DNA from: Phascolomyces articulosus
Lineage: Eukaryota; Mucoromycota; Mucoromycetes; Mucorales; Lichtheimiaceae
Assembly (NCBI GenBank): GCA_025677815.1
Contig: JAIXMP010000004.1
Span: 1,054,001-1,118,000, forward strand
DNA: 64,000 nt
Direction: 5' to 3'
The position numbers and the translations under genes are program-made. Below, one piece after another: positions 36,144 to 47,266 of the stretch. Position 1 is the stretch's first letter. Each line of letters begins with the position of its first letter. Under the pieces are notes generated by a model. It had not been told where the DNA came from and ran no database searches. It saw only the letters and a program-made list of their open reading frames with translations.

Positions 36144-36700
36144 ATGGCCACTGCTGGAGCAGCGAAGCCATGGCGAATTACGCGTTTACCATTAAAAGAA
36201 TGGGAATACCTCAAGTTAAAAATGTAATAGATATACACCTTTTTTCTTTTCTTTCTCTCGAAATATTTTTATGGACGATGGCAATATCAATAAAATATAG
36301 AATCGCTTATATATACATATGTTTATTACTATCACAGTTGGTCTGAGAACTTTGTTCCTACAATGACAGAAGTTACTTTTCGAATGAGTATTCAACAAGC
36401 ACTGCAATCGTCTTTTGGTTTAGCAGGTGCATCGATTGTTATTGATGTATTGGATTGGGATGACAAGACCAATATTGGATTTATCAAAGTATCACAAAAG
36501 TAAGTTTGCTGTTATTGAAAGTGTATTTTATAAATCAAAAAAAACTCAATAAAGAGAAAATTACTAGGGAATTGGTGACTGTATGGACAGCATTATCACT
36601 CCATCAATTCCGAGTGAGTGGGCATCCTTGTAGTATTGAAATATTAGGCGTTTCTGCCAGTTTGATCAGTCTAGCAGATGATAGTCGATTGTTGAAATAA
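36144..36700 (+). CDS. RNase P/MRP subunit, Rpp14/Pop5 family
   Basis: Three exons, 36144-36223, 36338-36499 and 36568-36700, give 124 aa, the same length as human RPP14. Matching features are an N-terminal basic segment with KEWEYLKLKIW, then MSIQQALQSSFGLAGAS, IVIDVLDWDDKTNIGFIKV, KELVTVWTALSLHQ and GHPCSIEILGVSASLISLA ending DDSRLLK. The IDVLxxDxKT...I(R/K)V and LVxxWxxL blocks are typical of Rpp14. The protein is a component of RNase P and/or RNase MRP, acting in tRNA 5' maturation and rRNA processing in the nucleus. Pop5 itself is the main alternative within the same fold. The 3' end lies only about 117 bases from the stop of the convergent Slm-like gene. Confidence 0.8.
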
Positions 36701-36817
36701 TCTCCTTTTTCTCCAACTTTTCTTTGTAAATATACTTTATTAAAACGTTTATAAATACTATTATTATTATTAATTAATATGAATGATATAGAACGATTGT
36801 GTGTATGTGTATCAGTT

Positions 36818-39247
36818 TTATTGCATAGATTTAGGTAAAGTAACACCAGCTAGGAAAAAAGATCGTGGTTCTTCTTTCTTTTCCTCTTCTTTTGCCACAG
36901 TTTCGTCATCTTTTTTTTCTTTGGGTGATGTAGTCGATGATTCTCGTGTTGTTGTTGGTGATGAAATCGTTGCTGTCATTTTATTATTTGAAATAGTCCA
37001 AGGATTATTCTGACACCAATTATCTTCGGTTTTGTTTTCTTCTTGTTTTGGTACCTCTTCCCCTACTTTGATAACAGTGGAAGATGGGAATAAAGAGGCT
37101 GTTGTATTGTTATTATTGCTATTCTCTCCAGCTGATTTTGAAACGGATGATTCATCATTATTCTGTTGTTGTTGAGGAACTTTTGATGAAGGAGTAGCTG
37201 GAGGCGATGTGACAAAATATTCAGGATTGGTGGCATTGGAAGGTTGTAAAAAAGCAGGCGCATTATAACTGACGGATGGACGATATCGATACGATAATTC
37301 TGTCAAATGTTCTAACCATGCTTGCATATCCGGTGCTGATTTGGCACGAAAGGTGAGTGTTTTTGAACGTGTTGTTTTGATGACATTTTGATAATGCTTA
37401 TCGCTCATGGCTGAGGAAGAAGAAGAGGAACGCGATGTTAATGATGTAGATGAGGAAGCTGTAGTGTTAGTACGTGATAATGAAAGTGGGTTCCGCGTAT
37501 TGGGAGGAACAGCGGCGCGTTGTAGTTGGAAAATCAAATTGTGATGCAGATTGGTGGAAAGTGTAGACACGTTATAATGAGGTATAAATACAGTAGTATC
37601 GGGTCTACCAGGATATGTCCTGGGATTACGATATTCATGTAAAAATCCAGCTGGGGTCAAGACGTAAATATGTTCATGCCATCGATGAAGAACAGATGAA
37701 TTACGTTCCATACGAGACGCAAAGACAGGTTGAAGTAATGGATGTGCATGGTTCGTGTAATGTAATTGATTTGGATGACGGTATCGAGCATGGTCTGATA
37801 TTAAATGATGTTTGAAACGTTGTACAAAATCATTCCAATCTCCATCCGCTTGGAGCTGATCAATGGTTTGCATAATATGTTGAAGATGTTGATCGATACC
37901 AAGACATGTTTGTTGTTCCTGAATAGTGATCATGTCTTGACATAATTGTCGAAATTCTTGAACAATGCGTTGTTCGGATATCATCACTTCTTTTTGTAAT
38001 CGTAATATCGTTTCATGCATCTTGTTCGTTTGATGATATACTTTAAGCATTTGGTTGACGACCGCTATACAATAATTATTATAGAATTGGGGATTTGTCA
38101 AATCTCTATTAATTATGCAGCTTCTCCTCCTTTTTTTACCTGCATTGAGTAACCAAGGATCTTGTTTCCCATCGCCATGATGTGAATGTTGTTCAAAAAA
38201 GGCAAGTTGCCGATCCAATCGAAGAACGCGTCGTTTTGCTTCACGTCGAAGGCGTGCCAATTTGGATAACTTAAGTCGATCATCCATTCGGATAGAACGG
38301 ATCATTCCCTTTAGTTCTCTTTTCATACCACTCAAACTTGGCAACACGTTGGATTTTATAAAGGTACTCATAGTGGTATGTCCTTTGGCAATGCCGTCAT
38401 GGCGTGTTTGCCACAATTGACATAAATGACGCATACCTTGAGGGGAATGACCGAAATGAACATTGAGTAACAATGAAGTTTCTTCTTGTTGCTGCTGTTG
38501 TTTTTGCTCTTCATTATTTTCATTGGATACATCCCCAGAATTATGATTATCCATAGCACCAAATACATGTGAATTTTGTAATAGTCGAATATAGGCTTTT
38601 GAGACTTGGTTTTCCACATTGGCCAGTTCATTGAAATAATGATACAATTGTTTGATCAATATATACCATGCTTCCAATCGTTCCATAAGTATTTGAACAG
38701 GTCGAATACCATGTTGTAACGATGTGTTGTTGGATGGTTCAAGTTGTATATGTTTGTATTTGTTATTTACACCTTGTTCATCATCACAATCAAAAATAGG
38801 TGGATCGTCATTATCATCATCATCATTATTTGCATGAGAGTCATTCGTACCATCATTCACCTTAGTAATGTTTATATCATTTTGTTGTTCTGCCGATAAA
38901 AATGTTGTCTCATTATTCGTGTCCGTTGCTGAGATAGTGGGGAAATTTAAAGAGGAAATGGATGGAATTAAATGTTTTAATGCCGATGAACTATTTTGTT
39001 GTTGTTGTGATGTGGGTGCAGAAGAAGAGGACGAGACATCACTGTGAATATATGTAGAAGGACGACAATGTAATTGTAAAATGGCACTGCGGTGTTGAGG
39101 GCGATCAGATAACGCAGGTGATGACAAAGGTGTTTTCTTTCCTGACGTAATAGGTGTTCCATCAGATGATGTTATAGATGAAGAACGTACTGGAAGTACA
39201 GTATTATTATTCCGTAGTGTCCAATGTTTTGTTTTAAATGTTGTCAT
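36818..39247 (-). CDS. Slm1/Slm2-like F-BAR and PH domain protein
   Basis: Two exons, 39247-38140 and 38064-36818, give 784 aa. The 75-nt gap is in frame and stop-free, so an 809-aa read-through is also possible. The N-terminus is low complexity with an acidic NNDDDDNDDPPIFDCDD run. The coiled-coil BAR-like part spans about 180-480: PVQILMERLEAWYILIKQLY, LANVENQVSKAYIRLLQ, FIKSNVLPSLSGMKRELKG, and HQTNKMHETILRLQKEVMI. A PH domain follows (about 520-660): WHEHIYVLTPAGFLHEY, the positive strand KTTRSKTLTFRAKSAPDMQA and WLEHLTELSYRY. The tail is S/T/Q-rich with a Lys/Glu patch. Slm proteins bind PI(4,5)P2 at the plasma membrane and serve as TORC2 substrates in actin, sphingolipid and eisosome control in yeast. 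Role here is by family inference. Confidence 0.8.
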   Translation of the reverse strand: MTTFKTKHWTLRNNNTVLPVRSSSITSSDGTPITSGKKTPLSSPALSDRPQHRSAILQLHCRPSTYIHSDVSSSSSAPTSQQQQNSSSALKHLIPSISSLNFPTISATDTNNETTFLSAEQQNDINITKVNDGTNDSHANNDDDDNDDPPIFDCDDEQGVNNKYKHIQLEPSNNTSLQHGIRPVQILMERLEAWYILIKQLYHYFNELANVENQVSKAYIRLLQNSHVFGAMDNHNSGDVSNENNEEQKQQQQQEETSLLLNVHFGHSPQGMRHLCQLWQTRHDGIAKGHTTMSTFIKSNVLPSLSGMKRELKGMIRSIRMDDRLKLSKLARLRREAKRRVLRLDRQLAFFEQHSHHGDGKQDPWLLNAGKKRRRSCIINRDLTNPQFYNNYCIAVVNQMLKVYHQTNKMHETILRLQKEVMISEQRIVQEFRQLCQDMITIQEQQTCLGIDQHLQHIMQTIDQLQADGDWNDFVQRFKHHLISDHARYRHPNQLHYTNHAHPLLQPVFASRMERNSSVLHRWHEHIYVLTPAGFLHEYRNPRTYPGRPDTTVFIPHYNVSTLSTNLHHNLIFQLQRAAVPPNTRNPLSLSRTNTTASSSTSLTSRSSSSSSAMSDKHYQNVIKTTRSKTLTFRAKSAPDMQAWLEHLTELSYRYRPSVSYNAPAFLQPSNATNPEYFVTSPPATPSSKVPQQQQNNDESSVSKSAGENSNNNNTTASLFPSSTVIKVGEEVPKQEENKTEDNWCQNNPWTISNNKMTATISSPTTTRESSTTSPKEKKDDETVAKEEEKKEEPRSFFLAGVTLPKSMQ
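38065..38139 (-). other. In-frame 75-nt intron of the Slm-like gene
   Basis: Starts GTAAAAAAAG and ends TTGTATAG on the minus strand. The length is a multiple of three and there is no stop, so retention adds 25 residues (KKRRRSCIINRDL...). Removal joins PWLLNA to AVVNQML in phase. Intron removal is favoured because the retained piece interrupts the helical BAR-like part with a basic insert. Confidence 0.65.
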
Positions 39248-40387
39248 GAGGTTATTTTACGTTGTTGTTTGTGTTTCAACAATAAAGTAAAATATAATGT
39301 CTTTTTTATATAATATATCCGTGAAATATTGGTAAAAAAAAAGAGAAAAAAGAGACGAGAAAAAAAAAGGATGGCTATTATTATGTTTTCCTCTGTTTTT
39401 TTTTTTTAATACATATCGCTTTTTTTTTTTTTTTTTGGTTAATAATAAATCATTATTATATTCTTATTATAATCCTTACCTAACCTCACATGGTTTTCTT
39501 TATTATCATTCTCGTAATCATGAGAGAGAAATAGAAAGAATATAAAAAGAGGGGAGGAAGAAGAGGAATTGAATTATTCATAAATCGACCAGCTGCTTTC
39601 GTTTTTTTTTTGTTTGTTTTCTTGGTCGGGGGTGTAGCTCCTATCTGATAGACCCTTCGTTTCTGAAGGAGTGTTCTGCCTATTATTATTATTATTATTA
39701 TTATTATTTACATTATCATTATGTAAAATGATGATAATAAACCCAATTGTTCAGATTACAATTTTTTTTTTATTAATAACATATAAGACAAGGAAATAGT
39801 ATAGATGATTTTTAACATTTAAACAAAAACAAAAACGGAAATAGGTGCCGGTTATCCATTTTGAAACGTAGAACTTTATCATTTTTGTTATTGTACAATT
39901 ACCAGGAATAATAATAAAAATATTTATGCATAATAGTAGTACATAATTTCTTGATTCGTTCATTCAAGAAATACACAATTTTATATATAAATAATGGTTA
40001 ATTTCATTTACTATAATTGAATGTTATTGTAGATGATGTAAAATGAAAAAATAAAATAAAATAAAAAATGGCCATTCTTTTTTCCTTTGTGTAAAAAAAA
40101 ATTATGAAAGTAGTAAGAAGATACCATGCGATCCAAGGTTTTTAGTAATTGAGAGCTTATCGTGGTGGTACACAGATCATCAAAAAGCATTCCCAGAAAA
40201 TAGAATAGACCGAGTTAACGGCTTTCCCCAAAGTTCAAGTTATATATAACCTTGGGTTGGTTTTGACGTATTTCACCACAAGTTTTCCTCTCTTTTCCGC
40301 GCTCAGCTTTTTTTTGTTCTATTTACCATAGTTATTCATCTTTGTTGTTTGTAACAATAGAACAAAAGGACTACTATTGCAGTATAA
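39248..40387. other. Divergent promoter region, no gene seen
   Basis: Lies between the start codons of the Slm-like gene and the P-type ATPase. It contains T runs at 39398-39435, a (TAT)n repeat at 39681-39708 and a short A-rich stretch near 40040-40070. A tRNA-like look near 39630-39660 was checked and rejected. Confidence 0.55.
39681..39708. repeat. (TAT)n microsatellite
   Basis: About nine TAT/ATT units in the promoter region shared by the Slm-like gene and the ATPase. Confidence 0.85.
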
Positions 40388-43300
40388 ATGAGATCTTCTT
40401 CATCTAATAACGGAAGTAGTACTACTACTGCTGATGTTGTTACTATGGCGGCATACCATAATGGCGGTGATACGAATTGGCATACACAATCAATCGATTC
40501 AGTGGTTACAGCTTTTAATACTTCGACAACACATGGATTATCCACCAAAGAAGTTGAAATTCGTCGAGAAAACTTTGGATTCAATGAATTGGCAGGAGAT
40601 GGTCGAGTTACCTGGTTTACGATTCTTCTCCGGCAATTAGCAGATGCTATGGTAACGTGTTTTACCTTCTTCTTAAAATACCTAAACTTCAAACATGACA
40701 AGGTATTCATATATTGCATAATTAGAATTGGATCTTTGTAGCACTTTCCGCAGTATCCTATTATTTAAAAGATTATGTGACTGGATCTCTTCTTTTGGCG
40801 TTAGCTATTGTGAATTTATATTTGGCATTCAGTCAAGAATATGCAGCTGAACAAACGTTGGCAGCACTCAAAAGTTTATCTTCTCCTGTTGCTGTGGTTA
40901 TTCGCGATGATCAGGAACAATCTATTCCAAGTCGAGAAATTGTTCCTGGCGATTTATTAATTGTCAAAGAAGGTGATTCTGTGGCAGCCGATGCACGTTT
41001 ATTATATATATCCAATTTGGAATTGGATGAAGCATTGCTTACAGGTGAATCATTACCTGTACAAAAACAGCTTGTTATTATTGATGATCCAGGTAAATAA
41101 ATGAATGGGGAAGAACGGGTAAAAAATACCAATATCTTGTTTTTACAGAAAAAATAGAAAGTTAAGAATGTTCTAAAGGAAGAAAAAATCATCTTGGTAT
41201 AAAATAATATGAAATATATATAGAACAGCCACTTGGTGATCGAATCAATATGATCTACAGTTCCACAATTACAACCAAAGGTCGTGGTAAAGCAATTGTC
41301 ACCTCCATAGGCATGGATACAGAAATTGGCAAAGTGGCAGCTAAAATAAATGATGCAGGTGAAGGGGATCGTACACGGTTACAAAAAAGTTTAAATCGCA
41401 TGTATATTGGATTGACTGTGTTAGCAGGTGTTTTGGCCTTTATTGTTTGTGCTTCCGTTAAATTCAAAGTCCAAAACGATATTGGCATGTATGCTATGAC
41501 AGCTGCACTTTCGGTGTTACCTGCTGGTTTAACAACAGTCATGACGGTTACCTTGGTGATGGGAGGTAAAGAAATGACCCATCAAAAGGCTGTTGTCCGT
41601 AAATTGAAATGTTTAGAAACATTGGGTTCTGTCACCAATGTCTTTTCTGACAAGACGGGTACATTGACATTGGCCAAGATGGTGGTTATACAGTTTTGGA
41701 CACCCCGTGATGGGTTATTTCATGTGCATTCGAATGGATTGGCCCCTAAAGGCGATGTTTACCGAATGCATGATTCATCAGATATTGAAGCAGTGCTTCG
41801 TGAAGAGAACAAGGTGGACAAATCCGACGTGACTCCATCGATCCGTGATTTAGTTTATTGTTCAGCACTTTGTAATGTTTCCAGTGTTCATCAACGACAA
41901 AAAGATGACGAAAAGATTAAACAAGGTGGATTGAAAAATAAAAAGGAAGATGATAATGATGAAGAGGAGGAAGAGTGGGTTCCCAATGGTGCTCCTACAG
42001 AAGTGGCATTACAAGTTTTTGCTCATAAATTTGGTATGGGTCAACCGGATTTACATACTTCTGGATGGACTCAATTGGCTGAATATCAATTTGATTCGAC
42101 CATCAAACGAATGTCAACACTTTATTTCAATCAACAAAAGAATGAATGGATGGTATTCACCAAAGGTGCTGCCGAACGAATTTTGCCCCTCTGTCATAAT
42201 ATCAAGGATTCACAAAGTATCATGGAAAAAGTAGATCAATTAGCATCCAAAGGATTACGTGTGATTGCCCTTGCTAAACGTCATGTGGATTATACTAATG
42301 TTGCAACAGCAGATCAGGATAAGATTACCAAAAAGAACGACCTCGAGGAGAAAGAAGATTGGATTCAACGATTAAAACGAGAAGATGTAGAATGTGAATT
42401 AGAATTTTTGGGTTTGACGGGTATTTATGATCCACCTCGAGCTGAATCCCGTGAAGCTGTAGCCGCTGCTCATCGTGCAGGTATCATGGTCCATATGTTG
42501 ACAGGCGATCATCCCATCACAGCTACTGCTATTGCCAAGGAAATCAACATTTTGAATGATAACTTAATGAAATCTGGTCACTTGGATCAATTGGTTATGA
42601 CAGGGCCACAATTTGATTCCATGACGGATGAACAAGTGGATGCTTTACCTCGATTACCTTTGGTCGTCGCTCGGTGTTCTCCTGAAACCAAAGTTAAGAT
42701 GATTCAAGCATCGCAACGACGTCATTTGATTTCTGCCATGACAGGTGATGGTGTCAATGATTCTCCTTCGTTACGTATTGCCGATGTAGGCATTGCCATG
42801 GGTAAAAATGGTAGTGATGTTGCCAAACAAGCTTCCGATATCATTTTGACAGATGATAATTTTGCTACCATTATTCGAGCTATTGCAGAAGGTCGACGAA
42901 TTTATCAGAACATGCAACGGTTTTTGTTGTATTTCTACATTATTTTAATGTCATTAGCTTTGGTAATACTTGCTTGTCTTGCAATACGTGATCCATCTGG
43001 TTTAACCGCAGCACCTGTTTCCACAATTCAAATGATTTTTATTTATGCAGGTATGTTTATATTTTTAGAGAGGAGGTTGGGGATTACATTGTTATTGATA
43101 AATAAATGTTCTGTATATATGAAATAGCTGTAACTCCACCTGCAGGTGCCCTCAGTGTTCAACCTGCATCTCCCACTATTATGGAAGAACCACCACGACC
43201 TCCTCGAGAAAGTATCATTAATCGAGAAATCTTGATGGATACAGTCATGTACTCTGTTTTGGCTGGTCTTGCATGTGCTGCTGCTTTCTTTATTCCACTT

Positions 43301-43729
43301 TATACTGTTGGTGGTAATGGTGTTGAAGGCATAGCTTGTGATTCTAATTATCAAGAAGGTCTTTGTGATGCCTTTTATCGTGCTCGTGCTTCTATTTTAG
43401 TTACTTATTTATTGTGTTCACTTGTCGTCATGACTCATTGTCGTAGTTATCGTCGGATTGAATGGGGTCTTCGAGGATTGAAGATTACAATGAAATCAAA
43501 AACAGTTATTGGTACATTTTGGTTTGATATTATTTGTTTGGTCATCTTTTTATATATTCCAGAGGTGGCTATTGAAGGATTCCGATTACTTGGTATTACT
43601 TGGGAATGGGGTCTTGCTGTTGCATTGACTGTGTTCTTCATCTTGTCTGGTGAAGGTTATAAGTTTTTGAAGCGTCGTTTGATGAAACCAATGCAATCTC
43701 ATCGAGTAGATGAATTATTAGCAACATAA
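40388..43729 (+). CDS. ENA1: ENA-type (P2D) P-type cation ATPase
   Basis: Four exons, 40388-40651, 40726-41092, 41224-43050 and 43128-43729, give 1019 aa (yeast Ena1 is 1091). The N-terminal cation-ATPase domain contains HGLSTKEVEIRRENFGFNEL. M1-M2 lie in WIFVALSAVSYYLKDYV and TGSLLLALAIVNLYLAF. The actuator loop has ALLTGESLPV. M4 has SVLPAGLTTVMTVTL, and the phosphorylation motif SDKTGTLT has its aspartate at about residue 353. The nucleotide domain includes FDSTIKRMSTLYF, FTKGAAERIL and VHMLTGDHPITA, then the hinge AMTGDGVNDSPSLRIADVG. C-terminal membrane segments follow, with a conserved PPRPPRESI loop. ENA pumps export Na+ or K+ across the plasma or endomembrane at high pH or salt. The P2D assignment follows from GDGVNDSPSL, the VRKLKCLETLG block and M4 lacking the PEGL glutamate. 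Substrate choice cannot be read from sequence. Confidence 0.88.
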
Positions 43730-44248
43730 TATTCTTGATTATTTATTTTCCTTTTAATTGTTTTCTTTTTCTCTTTCCCTTTGTTACAATTACTACTCAT
43801 TATTGGATTTATAAAAATACCATTCCTTTGTACTTTTCATTTTTAATTCTTATACTCGTTCATTATTATTATCAAGTAAACAAATAAAAATCGCACAGAC
43901 GTTTGTTGATTCATTACCCAAAAAGTCAATATTATTTTATAGTCAGTTAAATTATAAAGAGAATTTGGTTACATTTATATATACAATAATAATGGGTGCA
44001 GATGAAATATTATGTACACAGCGATTTAAACAAAAAACATCTATACTTGTAATATAATAGTTCTTTGTTAGTATGACGAATCGCAAAAAGAAAATGAAAA
44101 TCATAATTACGTACACAATTTATATTGTTGAATCAGACCCACTTTCTCGACTATAATCAGATCTACTTGAGCTATAAATATGCATTTTAATACAAGTTAA
44201 GGTTTATCTCGTAGTTTTATATGCTCAGTTCTTCTTTTTAACCATAGC
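43730..44248. other. Intergenic between convergent ATPase and kinesin genes
   Basis: AT-rich shared 3' flank. No open frame or RNA gene seen. Confidence 0.6.
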
Positions 44249-46527
44249 TTACTTCATTAATGGATGTTTCGATAGGACTTCGTTAATCCTTCGATCCAAT
44301 AGATCTTCTAGATCTTTTCGGGAAATAATAATCAAGTCGTCTTTGTTCTTATTGTTTTTTGCTATATTGATACAAGCACCGGTATTGCTACCAATGCTAC
44401 TATTGCTTTGGAGATAATCAGTTGTAAATCGACTTTTATTAACTTCACTGACTGTGGTAGGTCGACGATATCCAGGTAAAGCATGTCGGTCCCTTCGTGG
44501 TAGTTTTAATGAAGCATTATGTCTACGTGAATCGTATTCTAATGGTCGTTTTAATAATCGATTCGGCGTTTGCTGTTGGTTTTCAAAAGGTAATCCATCA
44601 TGAATGGATGGTAATAATGGTGAATGTTGTATCCCTTTGGATCTACTTTTTATTTTCTTGGATCGACTAGCAAAGTTCAATGTACTGTAAATATATTGTT
44701 TTTTTTTTCAAAAGAAAAATAACAGTTAGTATCTTTGGAAATTATTTTTTTGTATATGTCTTCATTAATAAATCTTACTTGATTGTGTCTTGTAAATGGT
44801 CCTAAACGATGAAAAAAAAAGAAAGATTTAGTTTATTAAGTATATATCCGTAGAAATATAAATAAAAGTTTACATACTCGCCCTGGTGCAACATTGATAA
44901 TCATCATTCCAAGAGAATTCCCTTCCAACGTTGGCTATATATATAGATAAGATTGTTAGAATAATTCAACAAAAGAATAATCTTGTTCACATACCTGAAG
45001 AATTCGAGTCATTTTTGAATCACGGAACGGTACCCGTGTCTAAAATAAAACATACTTCTATGTTAAATTACTATTGCAGCCGTACCAATAAATACCACCC
45101 TTCTGTTATTCTGTTTTTATTAATAGAGTACCAAACCCTTATTAAGCGCTTCCACAACTTGACCCAATACAAATAGACTTTTGTTGATGGCTGCACTTTC
45201 AGTCATTCGATCCTTTTTATTTTCAGTTTTACGATTATCTTCTGATCCAGCCAGATCAATCAAATTGACTTTGCCAAACACTGTATGGGATTGTGTTATA
45301 TCCATTCGATTATTGGTGGGTGTTGAAATTGTAATGTTGAGGGATAATATGGCATGGGATCGACTAGATCGTTTATTAAGTTTAGTACTTGCTGTTGAGC
45401 GATTTCGACTGGCCTTACTGTAGAACAACATAAGATGTTTGAAAAACGTTAAGTTGATTCAATTTATACCTTCTTCAGATTAGAAAAATCCTCTATCAAT
45501 TTCTTTTCTTACTTGAATATTTGTTCAAAATCATCTAATGTTTCAAGTTCTTGCTATAAAATCCCTCATTAGTGATAAGGTAAAAGAAGAAAGTCGTCAA
45601 TGTTACCCTTTTTCATCATAAACTAAAACAAATAATAGATAACTATATACCTCACTAATATTGGCAACAAATACTTCGCGATCAGGACCTTCTCGAATAT
45701 CCAAACCACCACGTTGCATCTTTTTTTTTTAATAATAATATTTTGATGTCAGTTACACAAAAAGTATCACGGATCAATCTGTTGTCTTGTTCTACCTTAT
45801 CTCGAGGCACCAATAAATCGTAAACAGTCTCCTTGAATATCTCCATATACGACATGGTTATTTGAATATTCGATATTTTAGATGCTTCTTTAGTCTCAAA
45901 AAGATAAGTAGCAACACGAGGAATAATTCCAGGTTGATGTTGAGCACCTTCCATGGTATACGTTTTACCTAGTAAAAAAAACACAAACAGTTTAGATCAT
46001 GTATTTGTCTGTAATAATATTTACACTAGTTAGCATTTTTTTTTTGTATATATACCAGAACCAGTGACGCCATATACAAATATTGTCGCATCCTATTATC
46101 CAAACCAAGGAAAGTGGGTCAGTTACAATGTATTTTGACAACCACTGCCCCCTTTTTTTCTTGACAACTCACATATCCTTCAAAGACACGTTCAATTAAT
46201 GGCTGTACATCTTGTTCAAAGATTTCTGATTGGGTTGTTTCCATTGAATAACAGGATGCAAATCTAGTAACATAAAAAGATCAGTATATGTCCAATCAAG
46301 ACAGTAAATAAATTTTACCTAAAACTCATGAGGTTGCCAAAGTTACGTTGATCTTGGACAGTGATGCTTTTATTATCTACTTCAACAGAGTCATCTGGAA
46401 ATTCATGATTGTGAAAAGGTCTTACACGACATATGATTTTTATTTTGTTGGTAATCGTTCGTTTCATAGTAAAAAGTAAGGAGTTGTTTTTTAGGCTCAT
46501 CCGAAAAAGTAAATTTGCTTTTTTCAT
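44249..46527 (-). CDS. Kinesin-10 family motor protein
   Basis: Eleven exons: 46527-46319, 46263-46173, 46092-46056, 45968-45796, 45719-45651, 45553-45513, 45417-45132, 45039-44995, 44934-44878, 44801-44779 and 44684-44249. They total 1467 nt, 488 aa. The motor spans nearly the whole first 350 residues: IKIICRVRPF at the start, P-loop GVTGSGKTYTM (113-115 GKT), MSYMEIFKETVYDLLVP, switch 1 NKRSSRSHAILSL and switch 2 LIDLAGSEDNRKT. Then come ESAAINKSLFVLGQVVEALN, TRVPFRDSKMTRILQ and LNFASRSKKIK. The LAGSEDNR and FVLGQVVEALN wording matches kinesin-10 (Kid/KIF22), chromosome-arm motors. The tail is short (about 140 aa) and basic, without the long coiled coil of most kinesins. The start is uncertain: ATG at 46467 (MKRTITNKIKIICRVRPF) would shorten it by 20 residues. 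Confidence 0.88.
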
Positions 46528-46815
46528 CAACGTCGCCCGAAATTAATTGTTAGTGGAACATGTACTCTTTGTAAAGACCCATCAAGAAGATTATCTTCTT
46601 AAAGCAACATCATTTCTTTGTGCTAGTTAACAAAATAAACCTCATACCATTGGTTTATTCAAAGTAATGAGAATGAGGGATATAAAGACACAGATGCTAT
46701 TGTGATGTATTGAAAATAATTGGCCACTTGAGTATCTTTAGAATGCTTTTCAAAGTTTAGTTTATTTGAAGATTACGCAAGACATACATAGTGGGTCAAA
46801 AATAAATAAACCATG

Positions 46816-46847
<32 letters not shown>

Positions 46848-47266
46848 TCTATTGTGATATATGGTTTGTTTCTTTTGCTCTAACTTTAACGGATGATATG
46901 AGTGAAAAAACCTGCATCTTTCCTGTTTGTTTTGAGTTTTCCAAAGCTGTTATTTGCTTGGTTCACCATATAATTTAGGTTATTACAATAAAAACAAAGA
47001 AGTATCAGGTGTGTTTAGCAATCTCTAATCTACTATTACTAGTAATGCTCCAAAATACACAATGAGATACAACCAAATTTGCGTTGGTTACATGAACGGT
47101 GTTGAGGGATAAGGAGTACTGAAAGACAGAACAATGAATTTGTTCAAATACCGCTTTTAGAACGATCGGCTATCCAATCAGTTTGTTGGGGGTAATCCGT
47201 ATGTTTGCATAATCGTTTGGTCGTCAAGTAAGCGTGTCTCTTTCTTTCTTTTTTCTATAAAACAGG
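46528..47266. other. Divergent intergenic region between kinesin-10 and HMG-box genes
   Basis: Contains a (TA)n repeat at 46815-46843. A pyrimidine-rich stretch ending CAG lies right before the HMG gene start (about 47240-47264), which may be an intron acceptor for an upstream non-coding or short coding exon. Confidence 0.5.
46815..46843. repeat. (TA)n microsatellite
   Basis: About 14 TA units in the kinesin/HMG intergenic region. Confidence 0.85.

Noticed and set aside
36224..36337. Reading through the first intron of the Rpp14-like gene
   Set aside because: Stops occur at once; splicing GTAATA to CACAG restores the frame and the family sequence.
39620..39670. Possible tRNA-like sequence (GGGGGTGTAGCTC)
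   Set aside because: It has a box A-like start but no T-arm or matching acceptor stem downstream.
41093..41223. Stop codon after LVIIDDPGK as the end of a short ATPase protein
   Set aside because: The stop is in an intron; joining 41092 to 41224 restores EQPLGDRINM, expected in the actuator domain.
43043..43354. Minus-strand frame inside the ATPase gene
   Set aside because: Shadow of well-supported plus-strand coding sequence; no coding character of its own.
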